From the NCBI GenBank assembly GCA_012511175.1, contig JAAZGO010000028.1, positions 1 through 64,000 on the forward strand: 64,000 nucleotides of DNA, in the 5' to 3' direction. A program made the position numbers and the translations under genes. The stretch's first letter is position 1. Every line of letters starts with the position of its first letter. Of this stretch, positions 43,697-52,128 are shown one piece after another. Source of the DNA: Fastidiosipila sp. Its GTDB lineage: Bacteria > Bacillota > Clostridia > Saccharofermentanales > DTU023. Below the pieces are notes generated by a model. The model did not search any database. It was not told the DNA's origin and saw nothing but the letters and a program-made list of their open reading frames with translations.

Positions 43697-44292
43697 ACAG
43701 GCTTCTTTGTGAGATTGTCGAAGACCGCGCGGACGGCAGCCAGCGGCAAATAGAGCAAAACCGCCAGCATGATGGACAGCTCGTAAAGCATATGGGTCTT
43801 TCCGGATGGTTTCCCCTTCAGGCGGTCAAATAAGGCGCTGATCGCAATGCCGTAGATATTGGCCGCATTCATCACCCGAATCATGGCCAAAATCACCCAA
43901 GCACCTTCTTCGCCGTATTCATCAACAAGCCTTTGCCAGGATTCTTCTGAAGTCTTCCAATTGTTATCCGTGTAATGTTGGGCAAAAAACACACCCACCC
44001 GTTCATCTTGCGGAATACTTCCCGCCTCTCCGCTCAAGATGGCTTCAATTTCCTCGGGACTCATCCCCTCTTCCAGCGCAAATTTGGTGTGGGCATAGGA
44101 ACAAGCTTCGCAGCCATTGACTTCGGTCACGGCAAGCATGATCCGCTCCCTGAACCGGGAAGATACAAGTCCTTTCCTACGGTTGAGCCTCATATACTTG
44201 ACGCCTCTGAAGGCCAGGACCAGTGATTTGAAGAAGTCGCAATGATTGTAAATTTTCTTGTAAAACCTGTTATCCACGGCTTGGCCCACCAT
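43684..44292 (-). CDS. carboxymuconolactone decarboxylase (AhpD-like) family protein
   Basis: 202 residues. The AhpD/CMD core motif with redox pair and His, EVNGCEACSYAHTKFALEEG, has Cys61, Cys64 and His68. It is followed by MSPEEIEAILSGEAGSIPQD and RVGVFFAQHYTDNN. After about residue 165 comes a hydrophobic segment (MLYELSIMLAVLLYLPLAAV) that most CMD proteins lack, so it may be membrane-bound. Known members act as alkyl hydroperoxide reductase partners or hydrolases; no peroxiredoxin gene is adjacent. The start is uncertain: ATG 44292 lies only 11 bases after the tRNA-Thr terminator; ATG 44193 is an alternative. Confidence 0.8.
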   Translation of the reverse strand: MVGQAVDNRFYKKIYNHCDFFKSLVLAFRGVKYMRLNRRKGLVSSRFRERIMLAVTEVNGCEACSYAHTKFALEEGMSPEEIEAILSGEAGSIPQDERVGVFFAQHYTDNNWKTSEESWQRLVDEYGEEGAWVILAMIRVMNAANIYGIAISALFDRLKGKPSGKTHMLYELSIMLAVLLYLPLAAVRAVFDNLTKKPVYPF

Positions 44293-44303
44293 TCAAAATA
44301 CCG

Positions 44304-44333
44304 AAAAAGGGCCCGCCCCCGGGGAGCGGACCC
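44304..44333 (-). terminator. terminator of tRNA-Thr gene
   Basis: GC-rich hairpin (about 11-bp stem with G-T pairs, 44309-44333) followed by TTTTT at 44304-44308, starting 9 bases after the tRNA end. Confidence 0.8.
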
Positions 44334-44341
44334 TCGATCTC

Positions 44342-44417
44342 TGGAGCCTTTTGCCGGAATTGAACCGGCGACCTCATCCTTACCATGGATGCGCTCTACC
44401 TGCTGAGCTAAAAAGGC
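44342..44417 (-). tRNA. tRNA-Thr (anticodon GGT)
   Basis: 76 bases with CCA encoded. Acceptor arms GCCTTTT and AAAAGGC, D-arm AGCTCAGCAGGTAGAGC, anticodon stem CATCC/GGATG around loop ATGGTAA (anticodon GGT, codons ACC/ACT), T-arm GCCGGTTCAATTCCGGC. It has its own promoter and terminator. Confidence 0.95.
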
Positions 44418-44439
44418 ATTTCTGTCTGGCTGCCTGCCT

Positions 44440-44468
44440 ATCATACAAAGGACCGGCCATTTTGTCAA
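44440..44468 (-). promoter_or_regulatory. promoter of tRNA-Thr
   Basis: Perfect TTGACA at 44463-44468, 17-base spacer and TATGAT at 44440-44445, 22 bases before the tRNA 5' end. It begins right after the sortase stop. Confidence 0.8.
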
Positions 44469-44474
44469 AGGCAA

Positions 44475-45179
44475 TCAGGGAGTGTCCCGCAGTGTCCCTC
44501 TGACGATCAGACGGTGTGACGATATCCTGGGCGGGGTGCAGGTAACCAGGGTAATCTGAGGATAGGAAGCCGGATCCAGCACCCAGGTGTCCTCCGGCTT
44601 GACAACAAAGATCTCAGAAACAATGTAGATATAAGTCTGACCGTCGAACTCGACGATCAGCTCATCACCGGGCTCAACCTTGTCCAAGTGACCGAAAAAG
44701 TCGCCGGTAATGAAGTTGCGGTGGCCGGCAATGGCCAGATTGCCGACCCTTCCCGGCAGACCCGTTCCCGTGAAGTGGCCGACTGCATAGCGCAAATCGT
44801 TGGGAGTCACCCCCTCCACCATGACCGCTTCGATTTTAATTTTTGGAATCTTCAGGATCCCCATGGGCCTCAGCCGATTGATGTCGAAGACCTGGTCAGG
44901 TTCCTCATCATCACCCGGAAGGACGACGGGGTCTGTCTGGGCCGGCCCCTCTTCCTTCTCCGGCCTTTCAGTTTCTTCGATCTGGCTGATCCAGGATTGT
45001 CCAGACGCAAGCCGGTCCGTATAGACAGCCCGAAGCTGCTTCTGCACTGAATTTTCCTGCCACTTGGAACGGAAGCCCAAGTATACCAATACCGTTCCGG
45101 CAAGAATCAGGAGGACAGCAAATGCTGCCATTAAATACTTTTTTTGCTTGATTTTTTTGATGGCTGACCTCCCACTCAT
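44475..45179 (-). CDS. sortase, class D-like
   Basis: Membrane transpeptidase that cuts a C-terminal sorting signal and links surface proteins to the cell wall or to each other. A basic N-terminus and one membrane helix (residues 16-36) lead to an acidic Glu/Asp/Pro-rich linker, then the sortase barrel: MGILKIPKIKIEAVMVEG near 106, catalytic His in AIAGHRNF near 150, catalytic Cys in ITLVTCTPPR near 213 and Arg in SSHRLIVRG. Length is 234 aa. No gene with an LPXTG-type signal or pilin is near, so its substrates lie elsewhere. It stands alone between two tRNA genes. Confidence 0.9.
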   Translation of the reverse strand: MSGRSAIKKIKQKKYLMAAFAVLLILAGTVLVYLGFRSKWQENSVQKQLRAVYTDRLASGQSWISQIEETERPEKEEGPAQTDPVVLPGDDEEPDQVFDINRLRPMGILKIPKIKIEAVMVEGVTPNDLRYAVGHFTGTGLPGRVGNLAIAGHRNFITGDFFGHLDKVEPGDELIVEFDGQTYIYIVSEIFVVKPEDTWVLDPASYPQITLVTCTPPRISSHRLIVRGTLRDTP

Positions 45180-45263
45180 CCGATTTTAAACCTCAACTCA
45201 TGTGATTATAGAATCTGCGGCAAGATCCCCCTGTACCAGGTGTCACTTACCGTATGGATCCTG

Positions 45264-45306
45264 AAAAAAAGGAAAACCGCCTGCAGGAAATCCTGTCCGG
45301 CGGTTT
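45264..45306 (-). terminator. terminator of tRNA-Gly gene
   Basis: Stem AAACCGCC (45274-45281) with GGCGGTTT (45299-45306), strengthened by an inner CAGGA/TCCTG pair, then TCCTTTTTTTC. It begins one base after the tRNA end. Confidence 0.8.
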
Positions 45307-45307
45307 C

Positions 45308-45381
45308 TGGAGCGGGTGAGGGGAATCGAACCCCCGTATTTAGCTTGGGAAGCTAATGTTCTGCCATTGAACTACACCCGC
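45308..45381 (-). tRNA. tRNA-Gly (anticodon CCC)
   Basis: 74 bases with CCA encoded. Acceptor arms GCGGGTG and CACCCGC, D-arm AGTTCAATGGCAGAAC, anticodon stem TTAGC/GCTAA around TTCCCAA (anticodon CCC, codon GGG), T-arm CGGGGGTTCGATTCCCCT. Own promoter and terminator. Confidence 0.95.
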
Positions 45382-45397
45382 AACTTTTATCTTAGGC

Positions 45398-45425
45398 ATT
45401 ATACCATTGAGAAAGCCATTCTCAA
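45398..45425 (-). promoter_or_regulatory. promoter of tRNA-Gly
   Basis: TTGAGA at 45420-45425, 16-base spacer, perfect TATAAT at 45398-45403, 16 bases before the tRNA 5' end. Its -35 overlaps the stop codon of the upstream desulfidase gene. Confidence 0.7.
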
Positions 45426-46726
45426 CAACCTCCCTGCTTATTCAGCATGATATTGAGCAGGAGATCGTCCATCTTGGTCATTCCCTCCCTGGAGATCCGT
45501 TCCATGTTGCGGATGGTCTCCTCAACGTCGCTCTCAATCACACCGTCGGTGGCCGCGATCTCCTTGCCCCGCATGGCGACCAAAGCGGCCTGTACAGCGG
45601 CATAGATAGACACGGAGACTTTCAGCGCACAGCCCAGTTTGGCACCGTCGCAGATCATGCCCGTCAGTGTGCCAAACATGTTCTGAACGGCAGCGATCAC
45701 CTGGTCAAGGCCTCCGCCCAGCAGCATGACCACCCCGGCGCTTGCTCCAACTGCCGCTGCGGTGGCGCCGCAAAGCGGCGACAGTCTGCCATAGTTTTTT
45801 TTGACGTGGATGGCTACCAGCTGGCTGAGTGTCTGGGCCCGAAGCAGCGCCTCTTCAGAACTCTCCAGGTATTCTGAGGCCGCTGTGACACAGACCGTGG
45901 CCGTAAGGCCCTGGTTGCCGCTTCCTGAGTTGCTCATGACCGGGAAGGGCGCGCCCGCCATGCGGGCGTCAGCTGCCGCGGCCGTGCGGGCAGCACAATA
46001 ATCTGAAAGTGAACAGCGGCTGCGGTCAATATCCGTGCCGGTCACCTGATGCGCCTCGGCGATGGATCGGCCCACTTCCAGGCCATACTCCCCGGTTAAC
46101 CCTTCCCGGGAAATGCGGTCGTTCAACAGCATGGCCTGCCGGATGATGTCCAGCCGGCCGAGGTCAACCCGCACCGCAAAATCCCAAATCTCACGCAAAT
46201 CATCGGCGGTGATGGCCGCGGCCATTTCCTGCAAATGGGAAATGTCGTTGACAAAGGTCGGCTGGCCGTCCCGCTCAAGTTCCGTGATCAGGTCGTGTTT
46301 CCAGGCGATGACGGCTCTTCCTGTGTGGTTTTTCGCCTTGACCTTGACCTCAATGAAAACCGGGGGGGAATCCCCCGGTGCTGGATGGGTTGTAACCAGG
46401 CCATCGGCACAAAGACGCCTGGCTTCAATCACGTGCTCTTCCCCGATGTCCCGGAGGACCTGAAGTCCCAGGTCGGGATTGCCCCCGACAGCACCGAGCG
46501 CGGCTGCCATAGCCGCGCCCATATCCTTGGTTCCGGGGATGAAGACTCCGAGCGCATTCTTGTAAATGCTGACACTCGCCTGTAATTCAATTGATTCGAC
46601 CGGTCCCCCGCCTGCCTCCTTTTTCGCCAGTGACGCCGCATAGGCTACCGCCACCGGCTCCGTACAGCCGAGTGCGACGACCAGCTCCTCCTCCAGTTGC
46701 TTCAAGAAGTATTCTTGCTTCATCAT
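45422..46726 (-). CDS. L-cysteine desulfidase-like protein (CyuA/UPF0597 family)
   Basis: The family breaks L-cysteine to pyruvate, ammonia and sulfide with a 4Fe-4S cluster. Cysteines that could bind the cluster are in VALGCTEPVAVAYA near residue 20, LSPLCGATAAAVGA near 325 and GMICDGAKLGCALKV near 364. The family motif SNSGSGNQGLTATVCV is near 276. Length is 434 aa. I chose ATG 46726 because GAGAGG precedes it and because the frame's earlier start (46816) would run into the upstream gene. It begins 7 bases after that gene and ends next to tRNA-Gly. Serine as substrate is possible in the related beta-subunit fold. Confidence 0.88.
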   Translation of the reverse strand: MMKQEYFLKQLEEELVVALGCTEPVAVAYAASLAKKEAGGGPVESIELQASVSIYKNALGVFIPGTKDMGAAMAAALGAVGGNPDLGLQVLRDIGEEHVIEARRLCADGLVTTHPAPGDSPPVFIEVKVKAKNHTGRAVIAWKHDLITELERDGQPTFVNDISHLQEMAAAITADDLREIWDFAVRVDLGRLDIIRQAMLLNDRISREGLTGEYGLEVGRSIAEAHQVTGTDIDRSRCSLSDYCAARTAAAADARMAGAPFPVMSNSGSGNQGLTATVCVTAASEYLESSEEALLRAQTLSQLVAIHVKKNYGRLSPLCGATAAAVGASAGVVMLLGGGLDQVIAAVQNMFGTLTGMICDGAKLGCALKVSVSIYAAVQAALVAMRGKEIAATDGVIESDVEETIRNMERISREGMTKMDDLLLNIMLNKQGGC

Positions 46727-46733
46727 GATCCTC

Positions 46734-47996
46734 TCACACCTGGTTCTGGCCCCGGACCCTGCTCCACTGCTTTTCCGAGACAAGCGCCAGCGGTTTGCGG
46801 CAATGGGGGCAATCAATTGAGGCGATCTGGTTTCGTTTCACAAGAGACATGCGTTCCCCGCAGGAAGGACAATTGTAGGTGGAAGAAAGTGATTTGTCTT
46901 CCTTAATGAGGCGCAGCTGTCTTTTAACTTCAAGGGTGCCGCAGTTCCTGCACCGGTAAAGTTCTCTGGAAAAATCCAGCTCACACTGATCGGACTGGAC
47001 CAGGTCAATCAGGATCAGAGGGTCAATTCTCCCTGACCGGATCTCATCGAGTATTTCCTTGAACATCTGATGGTCTTCGCCTTGCCTGCCCAGATAGAAA
47101 GTATCCCGGTAGGAACAATCGGTGCATACCAGCTCATAGGCCAGCCTCCAGGGCAGCCGCGACGGCTTGTGGGAAGCGACAGTGATGCCGGTTCCTTCAA
47201 CCGGTGCCGTGTGGTCGACAAAGAGCACCGCGCAGTCCGTCTCCTCTTCTGTGACCTGCACCAGGGAAATTGCAACAGAGTCACCTTTTTTCTTCAGTCT
47301 GGTTCCGGGAAGATTCTCCATGAGGACGGCCCGCCAGGTGCCATGGTTGGCGGGTGTCAAATCCTTGATACGGACAAAGTTGATGTAATCATCGGGAACG
47401 TCCGGCAGCCCGGGAAGGCTTCCCTGGTTCTCAGTTTGAATTTGTGCTGTCTCCAGTTTTTCCCGATAGCGATCAGTCAAATCCTGGTAGGCCTGCCGTT
47501 TTTTTTGCTCATCCCGTATGAAACAGGCTGTCAGGATACCCGGGTAAAGCGGGTCACGGAGCGGATCCAAGATCCGGAGCGCCAGGGTACTGCGCCTGAG
47601 CGCATCCGACTCGTGGAAAGCAAGCACCCCCTGGACAAAAGGATGGCTGTTCAATTCAAGTGTTGGCTTGACAACCATGACAAGCATTTGCGTCAAGGCA
47701 GCGGCTGGCATAACCAGGATATCCTCCGATTCAAAATACTCATAAGTACCCTGCTCGGGATCGGCATAGCCGAGAAAAGCGACTTTCAGGATATCGTCAA
47801 GGTAGGCATAGGCCAGATAGCCGGATTCACTCGCGGGCAAGGCGTCCAGGCCTTCTTGAAGAAAGAGTTTTTTATCGGGTGAAACGACCAGGAATTTCTC
47901 GTCGATCTGCCAAAATTCATAGGATTTCAGGATATGGCGCTTGATTTTCTTGGCCTTCAATTGATTCATAATGATGACGCAGAGTCTGTTCTTCAA
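46734..47996 (-). CDS. zinc-ribbon protein, function unknown
   Basis: 420 residues, no family I recognise. The C-terminal quarter holds several cysteine pairs: CTDCSYRDTFYLG near 288, YRCRNCGTLEVKRQLRL near 345, then NCPSCGERMSLVKRN near 377 and DCPHCRKPLALVSEKQW near 395, at least two complete zinc ribbons. The N-terminal part is mixed alpha/beta with a coiled middle (DEQKKRQAYQDLTDRYREKL). There is no membrane helix. The start is uncertain: TTG 47996 with GGAGG 14 bases upstream, or ATG 47969. It probably shares a transcript with the desulfidase-like gene; a link to iron-sulfur or sulfur chemistry is only positional. Confidence 0.7.
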   Translation of the reverse strand: MKNRLCVIIMNQLKAKKIKRHILKSYEFWQIDEKFLVVSPDKKLFLQEGLDALPASESGYLAYAYLDDILKVAFLGYADPEQGTYEYFESEDILVMPAAALTQMLVMVVKPTLELNSHPFVQGVLAFHESDALRRSTLALRILDPLRDPLYPGILTACFIRDEQKKRQAYQDLTDRYREKLETAQIQTENQGSLPGLPDVPDDYINFVRIKDLTPANHGTWRAVLMENLPGTRLKKKGDSVAISLVQVTEEETDCAVLFVDHTAPVEGTGITVASHKPSRLPWRLAYELVCTDCSYRDTFYLGRQGEDHQMFKEILDEIRSGRIDPLILIDLVQSDQCELDFSRELYRCRNCGTLEVKRQLRLIKEDKSLSSTYNCPSCGERMSLVKRNQIASIDCPHCRKPLALVSEKQWSRVRGQNQV

Positions 47997-48069
47997 CAGA
48001 CAGATGCGATCCTCCTTTTATTCCATTCTATCAGTCACTTGACCGTTTGAAATGACTCTTACAATAAGC

Positions 48070-48100
48070 AAAAGCGAGCGGTCGATGAGTCGCGCTCGCT
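48070..48100 (-). terminator. terminator of second peptide importer operon
   Basis: Arms AGCGAGCG (48073-48080) and CGCTCGCT (48093-48100), then TTTTGCTTATT in the reading direction, 35 bases after the lipoprotein stop. It marks the end of the seven-gene operon. Confidence 0.65.
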
Positions 48101-48134
48101 GCCGGATTGGTTTTTCCTGCCTGCCGGCTGCGGA

Positions 48135-49580
48135 CTAGTCCAGCAATCGGCTGATCTCCGCGAATTCAGAGCTTTTGAATACGATATTCTCGGCGGTTAC
48201 CTGATCCAGGACGGTACCTGTCGCTTGAACAAAAAGATCGCCGAGCCTGTACAGGGCCTCGCCATCATCGCCCATGCCGGTATTAATGACAATCTCCTTG
48301 AAGATGACGTTCTTCAGGGTGGTCTTTTTCGATTTGATCGCAAGGGGCGCAGCATTCAAAGTAACTCCTGGATCGATACTGATGTCAACCAGGATATCCT
48401 CAAAAGTCAGATTTTCAAGGTAGGCACCATCCAGTTCTTCAAAAAGTGCCACATCCTTGTGTTTATCCTGATCCATTTTCTTGGTCTTCATGACCAGCTT
48501 GATATTTTTCAAGGTGAAGCCGTTGCCAATGAGCCTCCCGCTGAATGGCCCGGCCATGGTGAAGGTCTCCCCCCTGAAGTCAATGTCATTGGTGAAGATG
48601 TAACCGTCAATCGGATTGCCGGATTTGTCAAGACCGAAAAAGCCCGTTTTGCTGCCGAATTTCAGATCGGACGGCTTGCCGACGTGGACGAAACGGCCTT
48701 CAGAATACTTCAGATAAATTTCCTTGTTGGCCGTGTTGACCGTGTAATACTCAATCGCATCCTCATAGATCTGGTCTTTGGCCCTGCGAATCTCTGCTCT
48801 GGCCTCCGGATCATCCGTTACGACTCTGTACCCCAGCCTGTTGATGTAGAGGTCCGAAGTATCGAGCTGAGATTCCAGTTCCTCCTTTGAAGGCTCCTCG
48901 AAATCGATCTTCTCGAAATAGTCGGGGAAGATCTCAAAAAGCTGGTCATAGACCTCCTGGTTTGTCGGAATCATTTCTTTGTGAACGTACTCATTGAAGC
49001 GGAAAGGTTCCGTTAATTCGGGATCGGCATAGTAACCATCGAAGGTCATGCCTGCCTTGGCAATCAGCTGCTCGGCTGCGCTCGACAGGGGCTGGATGGC
49101 CTCATCGCTGGTGATATTCTTGGAAAATTTGACCTCACCTGTCTCCGGATCAATGTAACTGACACGGCCCTGGGGGATCCATCGGGCATAAAGGGTCATA
49201 TCATCCTGGACCCGATCCTCGAAAAAATCCCAGCGGTCCTCCCCCTTAAAGGCGTAGCCCGTACCCGCCCCTTGGTCATCCGGCACTTCTTCCATGGCGG
49301 TATACCAGCCCGCCAGCACATAGCCATCCCGGACAGGTTCAATCAACATGTTGGTTGTCCCTGAGGGTTTGAAAAGATAGGAATTTTTCATGTAGTAGGT
49401 TTCGCGGATTTCACGATTGTTGACCACCCCGCCTAGCGCATTGTAGGTAATCAGGCAATTAAAACCCCAGTCACCGGGGTCAGCTGCCTGGCCGGTTACT
49501 GAACATGAAGCGAGGAATAGGCTCACCGCAACAATCATGATGAGCAAAACCAGAGGATGGCGCATTCTATTTTTCTTCAT
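48135..49580 (-). CDS. surface lipoprotein with Listeria-Bacteroides-type repeat and beta-helix-like region
   Basis: 481 residues. The signal peptide ends VSLFLAS followed by Cys, a lipobox. Residues 40-130 contain an InlB B-repeat/Listeria-Bacteroides-like module (ending DGYVLAGWYTAMEE and later MTLYARWIPQG), and a second partial one contains GMTFDGYYADPELTEPF. The C-terminal part resembles GLUG/beta-helix proteins: TNDIDFRGETFTMAGPFSG, then LIGNGFTLKNIKL and LENLTFEDILVDI. I placed the start at 49580 after AGGGGGAA; the frame opens earlier. It is the last gene of the second peptide importer operon, unusual for such a protein. It may help capture substrate at the surface; that is inference. 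Confidence 0.8.
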   Translation of the reverse strand: MKKNRMRHPLVLLIMIVAVSLFLASCSVTGQAADPGDWGFNCLITYNALGGVVNNREIRETYYMKNSYLFKPSGTTNMLIEPVRDGYVLAGWYTAMEEVPDDQGAGTGYAFKGEDRWDFFEDRVQDDMTLYARWIPQGRVSYIDPETGEVKFSKNITSDEAIQPLSSAAEQLIAKAGMTFDGYYADPELTEPFRFNEYVHKEMIPTNQEVYDQLFEIFPDYFEKIDFEEPSKEELESQLDTSDLYINRLGYRVVTDDPEARAEIRRAKDQIYEDAIEYYTVNTANKEIYLKYSEGRFVHVGKPSDLKFGSKTGFFGLDKSGNPIDGYIFTNDIDFRGETFTMAGPFSGRLIGNGFTLKNIKLVMKTKKMDQDKHKDVALFEELDGAYLENLTFEDILVDISIDPGVTLNAAPLAIKSKKTTLKNVIFKEIVINTGMGDDGEALYRLGDLFVQATGTVLDQVTAENIVFKSSEFAEISRLLD

Positions 49581-49614
49581 TGATGGTGTTCCCCCTAAAC
49601 TGGCCCCTGAATTT

Positions 49615-49893
49615 CTATTTGAACCAGACTTTAATGCAAAACAGGATGAAAAGCGCAAAGCTGCCAAAAACGACAAGTCCGAAAAGGATGTAGGAAGAAA
49701 TGATGCCCAAAAAAGCATTGATGTATTCCCGTTTCGTCAGCTTGGCAATCGGCTGGTTCATTTCCTTTGCCGGTTTCCTGCGTGCTTTGCGCCTGAAGAG
49801 CGGGCCTGGCATCCCGTCGACACTCATGTCGGCAATGACGCGGCCATCATCCACAAAGTCTTCTTTTTTGTCTTTCTTGCCCAAGAGCTCCAC
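49615..49893 (-). CDS. small membrane protein in second peptide importer operon
   Basis: 92 residues: a charged, basic N-terminal half (FRRKARRKPAKEMN) and one membrane helix near 62-88 (AFLGIISSYILFGLVVFGSF). It begins 6 bases after the OppF stop with a GTG start; a TTG three codons on is an alternative. No family recognised. Its gene is followed by the lipoprotein gene. The first peptide importer also has a small membrane protein after its ATPase gene, but the two do not look alike. Confidence 0.6.
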   Translation of the reverse strand: MELLGKKDKKEDFVDDGRVIADMSVDGMPGPLFRRKARRKPAKEMNQPIAKLTKREYINAFLGIISSYILFGLVVFGSFALFILFCIKVWFK

Positions 49894-49899
49894 CTTTAG

Positions 49900-50904
49900 T
49901 CAATCCTGGCTGTAAAGATGACAAGCGACGAAGTGACCTTCTTCGTATTCCTTGAATTTCGGCGCAATCTCTGAGCAAATCGGCATGACGTTGGGGCACC
50001 GGGTCCGGAATTTGCAGCCGGAAGGTGGATTGACCGGGCTCGGGATATCCCCCTCCAAAACGATCCGGTTCATTTTCACATCGGGATCGGAAACTGGAAC
50101 CGCTGACAGCAGCGCTTTCGAATAAGGGTGCATGGGATTGGAAAAGATCTTCTTCTTGTCGCCCATCTCCATGATGGTACCCAGATACATGACACCAACC
50201 GTATCGGACAGGTACTCGACGACCGACAGGTCATGTGAGATAAATAAATAGGTGTAGCCAAACTGTTCCTGCAAATCCTTCATCAGATTGATGATCTGCG
50301 CCTGGATGGATACATCAAGGGCACTCAAAGGTTCGTCAGCGATGATGAATTTCGGATTGAGTGCGACCGCCCTCGCGATACTGATCCGCTGTCTTTGACC
50401 GCCCGAGAATTCGTGAGGATAACGGTAAAAATACTGGGGCTGCAAGCCACAGTCACGCATGACCTTCAAGATATAGGATCGATATCGATTCTTGGGTACG
50501 ATCTTGTGCGACTTGACTGCCTCCCCGATAATCTCACCGACAGGTACACGGGGCGAAAGACTCGAGTAAGGATCCTGGAAGATCATCTGCATCTGCGGAC
50601 GCATCCTGCGCAGGGCCCGCTTGGACACTTTTGACAGGTCTTTTCCATCAAAAAATACCTGACCGTCGGTCACATCAATCAAGCGCAGGATAGTCCGGCC
50701 CACCGTTGTCTTGCCGCAGCCTGATTCTCCAACCAGACCCATGGTCGTTCCGCGCTTAATGGTGAACGAAACATCGTCCACAGCTTTGACATAGGACCGT
50801 CTTTTACCGAATCCGAACTTTGAAATCGGAAAGTACTTCTTCAGGTGGTTGACTATCAGGATGTCGTCACTGCCCTTATCAATTTTCAAATTTTCGTTGA
50901 TCAT
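49900..50904 (-). CDS. oligopeptide ABC transporter ATPase, OppF type
   Basis: Second ATPase of the importer, 334 aa. [30 protein letters not shown] is OppF-like at its key LKKYFPISK (20-28); Walker [18 protein letters not shown] is near residues 59-75, signature [19 protein letters not shown] near 165, Walker [15 protein letters not shown] near 187. The Opp C-terminal zone has [18 protein letters not shown], whose Cys residues bind iron-sulfur in some Opp/Dpp ATPases. It starts 6 bases after the OppD stop. Confidence 0.94.
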   Translation of the reverse strand: MINENLKIDKGSDDILIVNHLKKYFPISKFGFGKRRSYVKAVDDVSFTIKRGTTMGLVGESGCGKTTVGRTILRLIDVTDGQVFFDGKDLSKVSKRALRRMRPQMQMIFQDPYSSLSPRVPVGEIIGEAVKSHKIVPKNRYRSYILKVMRDCGLQPQYFYRYPHEFSGGQRQRISIARAVALNPKFIIADEPLSALDVSIQAQIINLMKDLQEQFGYTYLFISHDLSVVEYLSDTVGVMYLGTIMEMGDKKKIFSNPMHPYSKALLSAVPVSDPDVKMNRIVLEGDIPSPVNPPSGCKFRTRCPNVMPICSEIAPKFKEYEEGHFVACHLYSQD

Positions 50905-50910
50905 GGTGCT

Positions 50911-52128
50911 CTACCTTATGCTCTCCAGTACGTCTTTTTCCTCCTGCAGAATCTCGTCGCTGTAAAGGAAGCAGGCCGCCGCGTGGTTTTCATTGAAAAA
51001 GGTCATCGCCGGGTAATGCTCATGACAGATCGGCATGGCCTGATCGCATCGGTTGCAGAAATAACAGTGGTCAGGCATGTTGATGGGGTTGGGAACCTGC
51101 CCCCGGATGCTGTAGAGCCTGTTGCCGACCTCTTCGCCGCCGGGCTTGGATTTCATCAGGCCGATCGTATAGGGGTGTTTGGGGTGATGGAAGATCTCCC
51201 GGACCGTCCCCTGCTCGACGATGCGGCCCGCATACATGACGACGACATAGTCAGCCATTTCGGCGATTACGCCCAGGTCGTGCGTAATGAACATGATGCT
51301 TCCTTCATACTTGTCCTTGATTTCCCGGAGAAGTTCCAGTATCTGGGCCTGGATGGTCACATCGAGAGCCGTTGTCGGCTCATCGGCAATCACCAGCCTG
51401 GGGTTGCAGGCCAGGGCCATGGCGATCATGACCCGCTGGCGCATACCCCCTGACAGTTCATGCGGATAATTGTTGTAGATTTTCTCGCAGTCAGCAATGC
51501 CAACCAGCTTCAACATCTCAATCGAGCGCTTCTTTGCCTCAGAATCCGATTTGACCTCTTTATGAACCAGAAGCACTTCGTCAAGCTGCTCACCCACCTT
51601 GAAGACGGGATTGAGACTGGTCATGGGTTCCTGGAAGATCATGGCGATCTCCTTGCCCCGGATCCTGAGCATCTGATCCTTGGGCATTTGGGTGATTTCA
51701 TAGACCTTGCCGTCACTGGCCTTGTAACGGATGCTGCCCGCAACAACCTGCCCGGTCGGCGCCTGTACAAGCTGCATGAGGGAAAGGCTGGTCACGGATT
51801 TGCCGCAGCCCGACTCACCGACCACGCCCACGATTTTCCCCTGGGGAACATCAAAGCTGACGCCATTAACAGCCTTGACGGTGCCGACATCGGTGAAGAA
51901 GAAGGTGTGGAGATCCTCAAATTCAACCACATTATTGGGGTCTTTCATGACGGTCAAATAATCCTTTTCAGGGACATTTTTCCGCGCCTTGGCCCGCTCA
52001 AATTTCTTGATGATCCGATTGTTGTTCCGGGAGATGCGCCGCTCCTCCCGAAGCGTCAAATAAACTGAATCGTCAATACCCTCAATTTTTTTACGCTTAA
52101 ATATTTTCAGCCTTGCCAAAGTGGTCAC
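50911..52128 (-). CDS. oligopeptide ABC transporter ATPase, OppD type, with basic N-terminal extension
   Basis: First ATPase of the importer, 405 aa. About 65 basic residues ([31 protein letters not shown]) come before the usual OppD start [19 protein letters not shown]; this extension is not typical. Walker A is [17 protein letters not shown] near residues 104-120, signature [19 protein letters not shown] near 222, Walker [15 protein letters not shown], and the C-terminal Cys cluster [14 protein letters not shown] near 355. The GTG start immediately follows the OppC stop, so the two are coupled. Confidence 0.92.
   Translation of the reverse strand: MTTLARLKIFKRKKIEGIDDSVYLTLREERRISRNNNRIIKKFERAKARKNVPEKDYLTVMKDPNNVVEFEDLHTFFFTDVGTVKAVNGVSFDVPQGKIVGVVGESGCGKSVTSLSLMQLVQAPTGQVVAGSIRYKASDGKVYEITQMPKDQMLRIRGKEIAMIFQEPMTSLNPVFKVGEQLDEVLLVHKEVKSDSEAKKRSIEMLKLVGIADCEKIYNNYPHELSGGMRQRVMIAMALACNPRLVIADEPTTALDVTIQAQILELLREIKDKYEGSIMFITHDLGVIAEMADYVVVMYAGRIVEQGTVREIFHHPKHPYTIGLMKSKPGGEEVGNRLYSIRGQVPNPINMPDHCYFCNRCDQAMPICHEHYPAMTFFNENHAAACFLYSDEILQEEKDVLESIR

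Noticed and set aside
49615-49893. Idea that the small membrane proteins of the two peptide operons are the same family
   Set aside because: They share only size and hydrophobicity; helix number and sequence differ.
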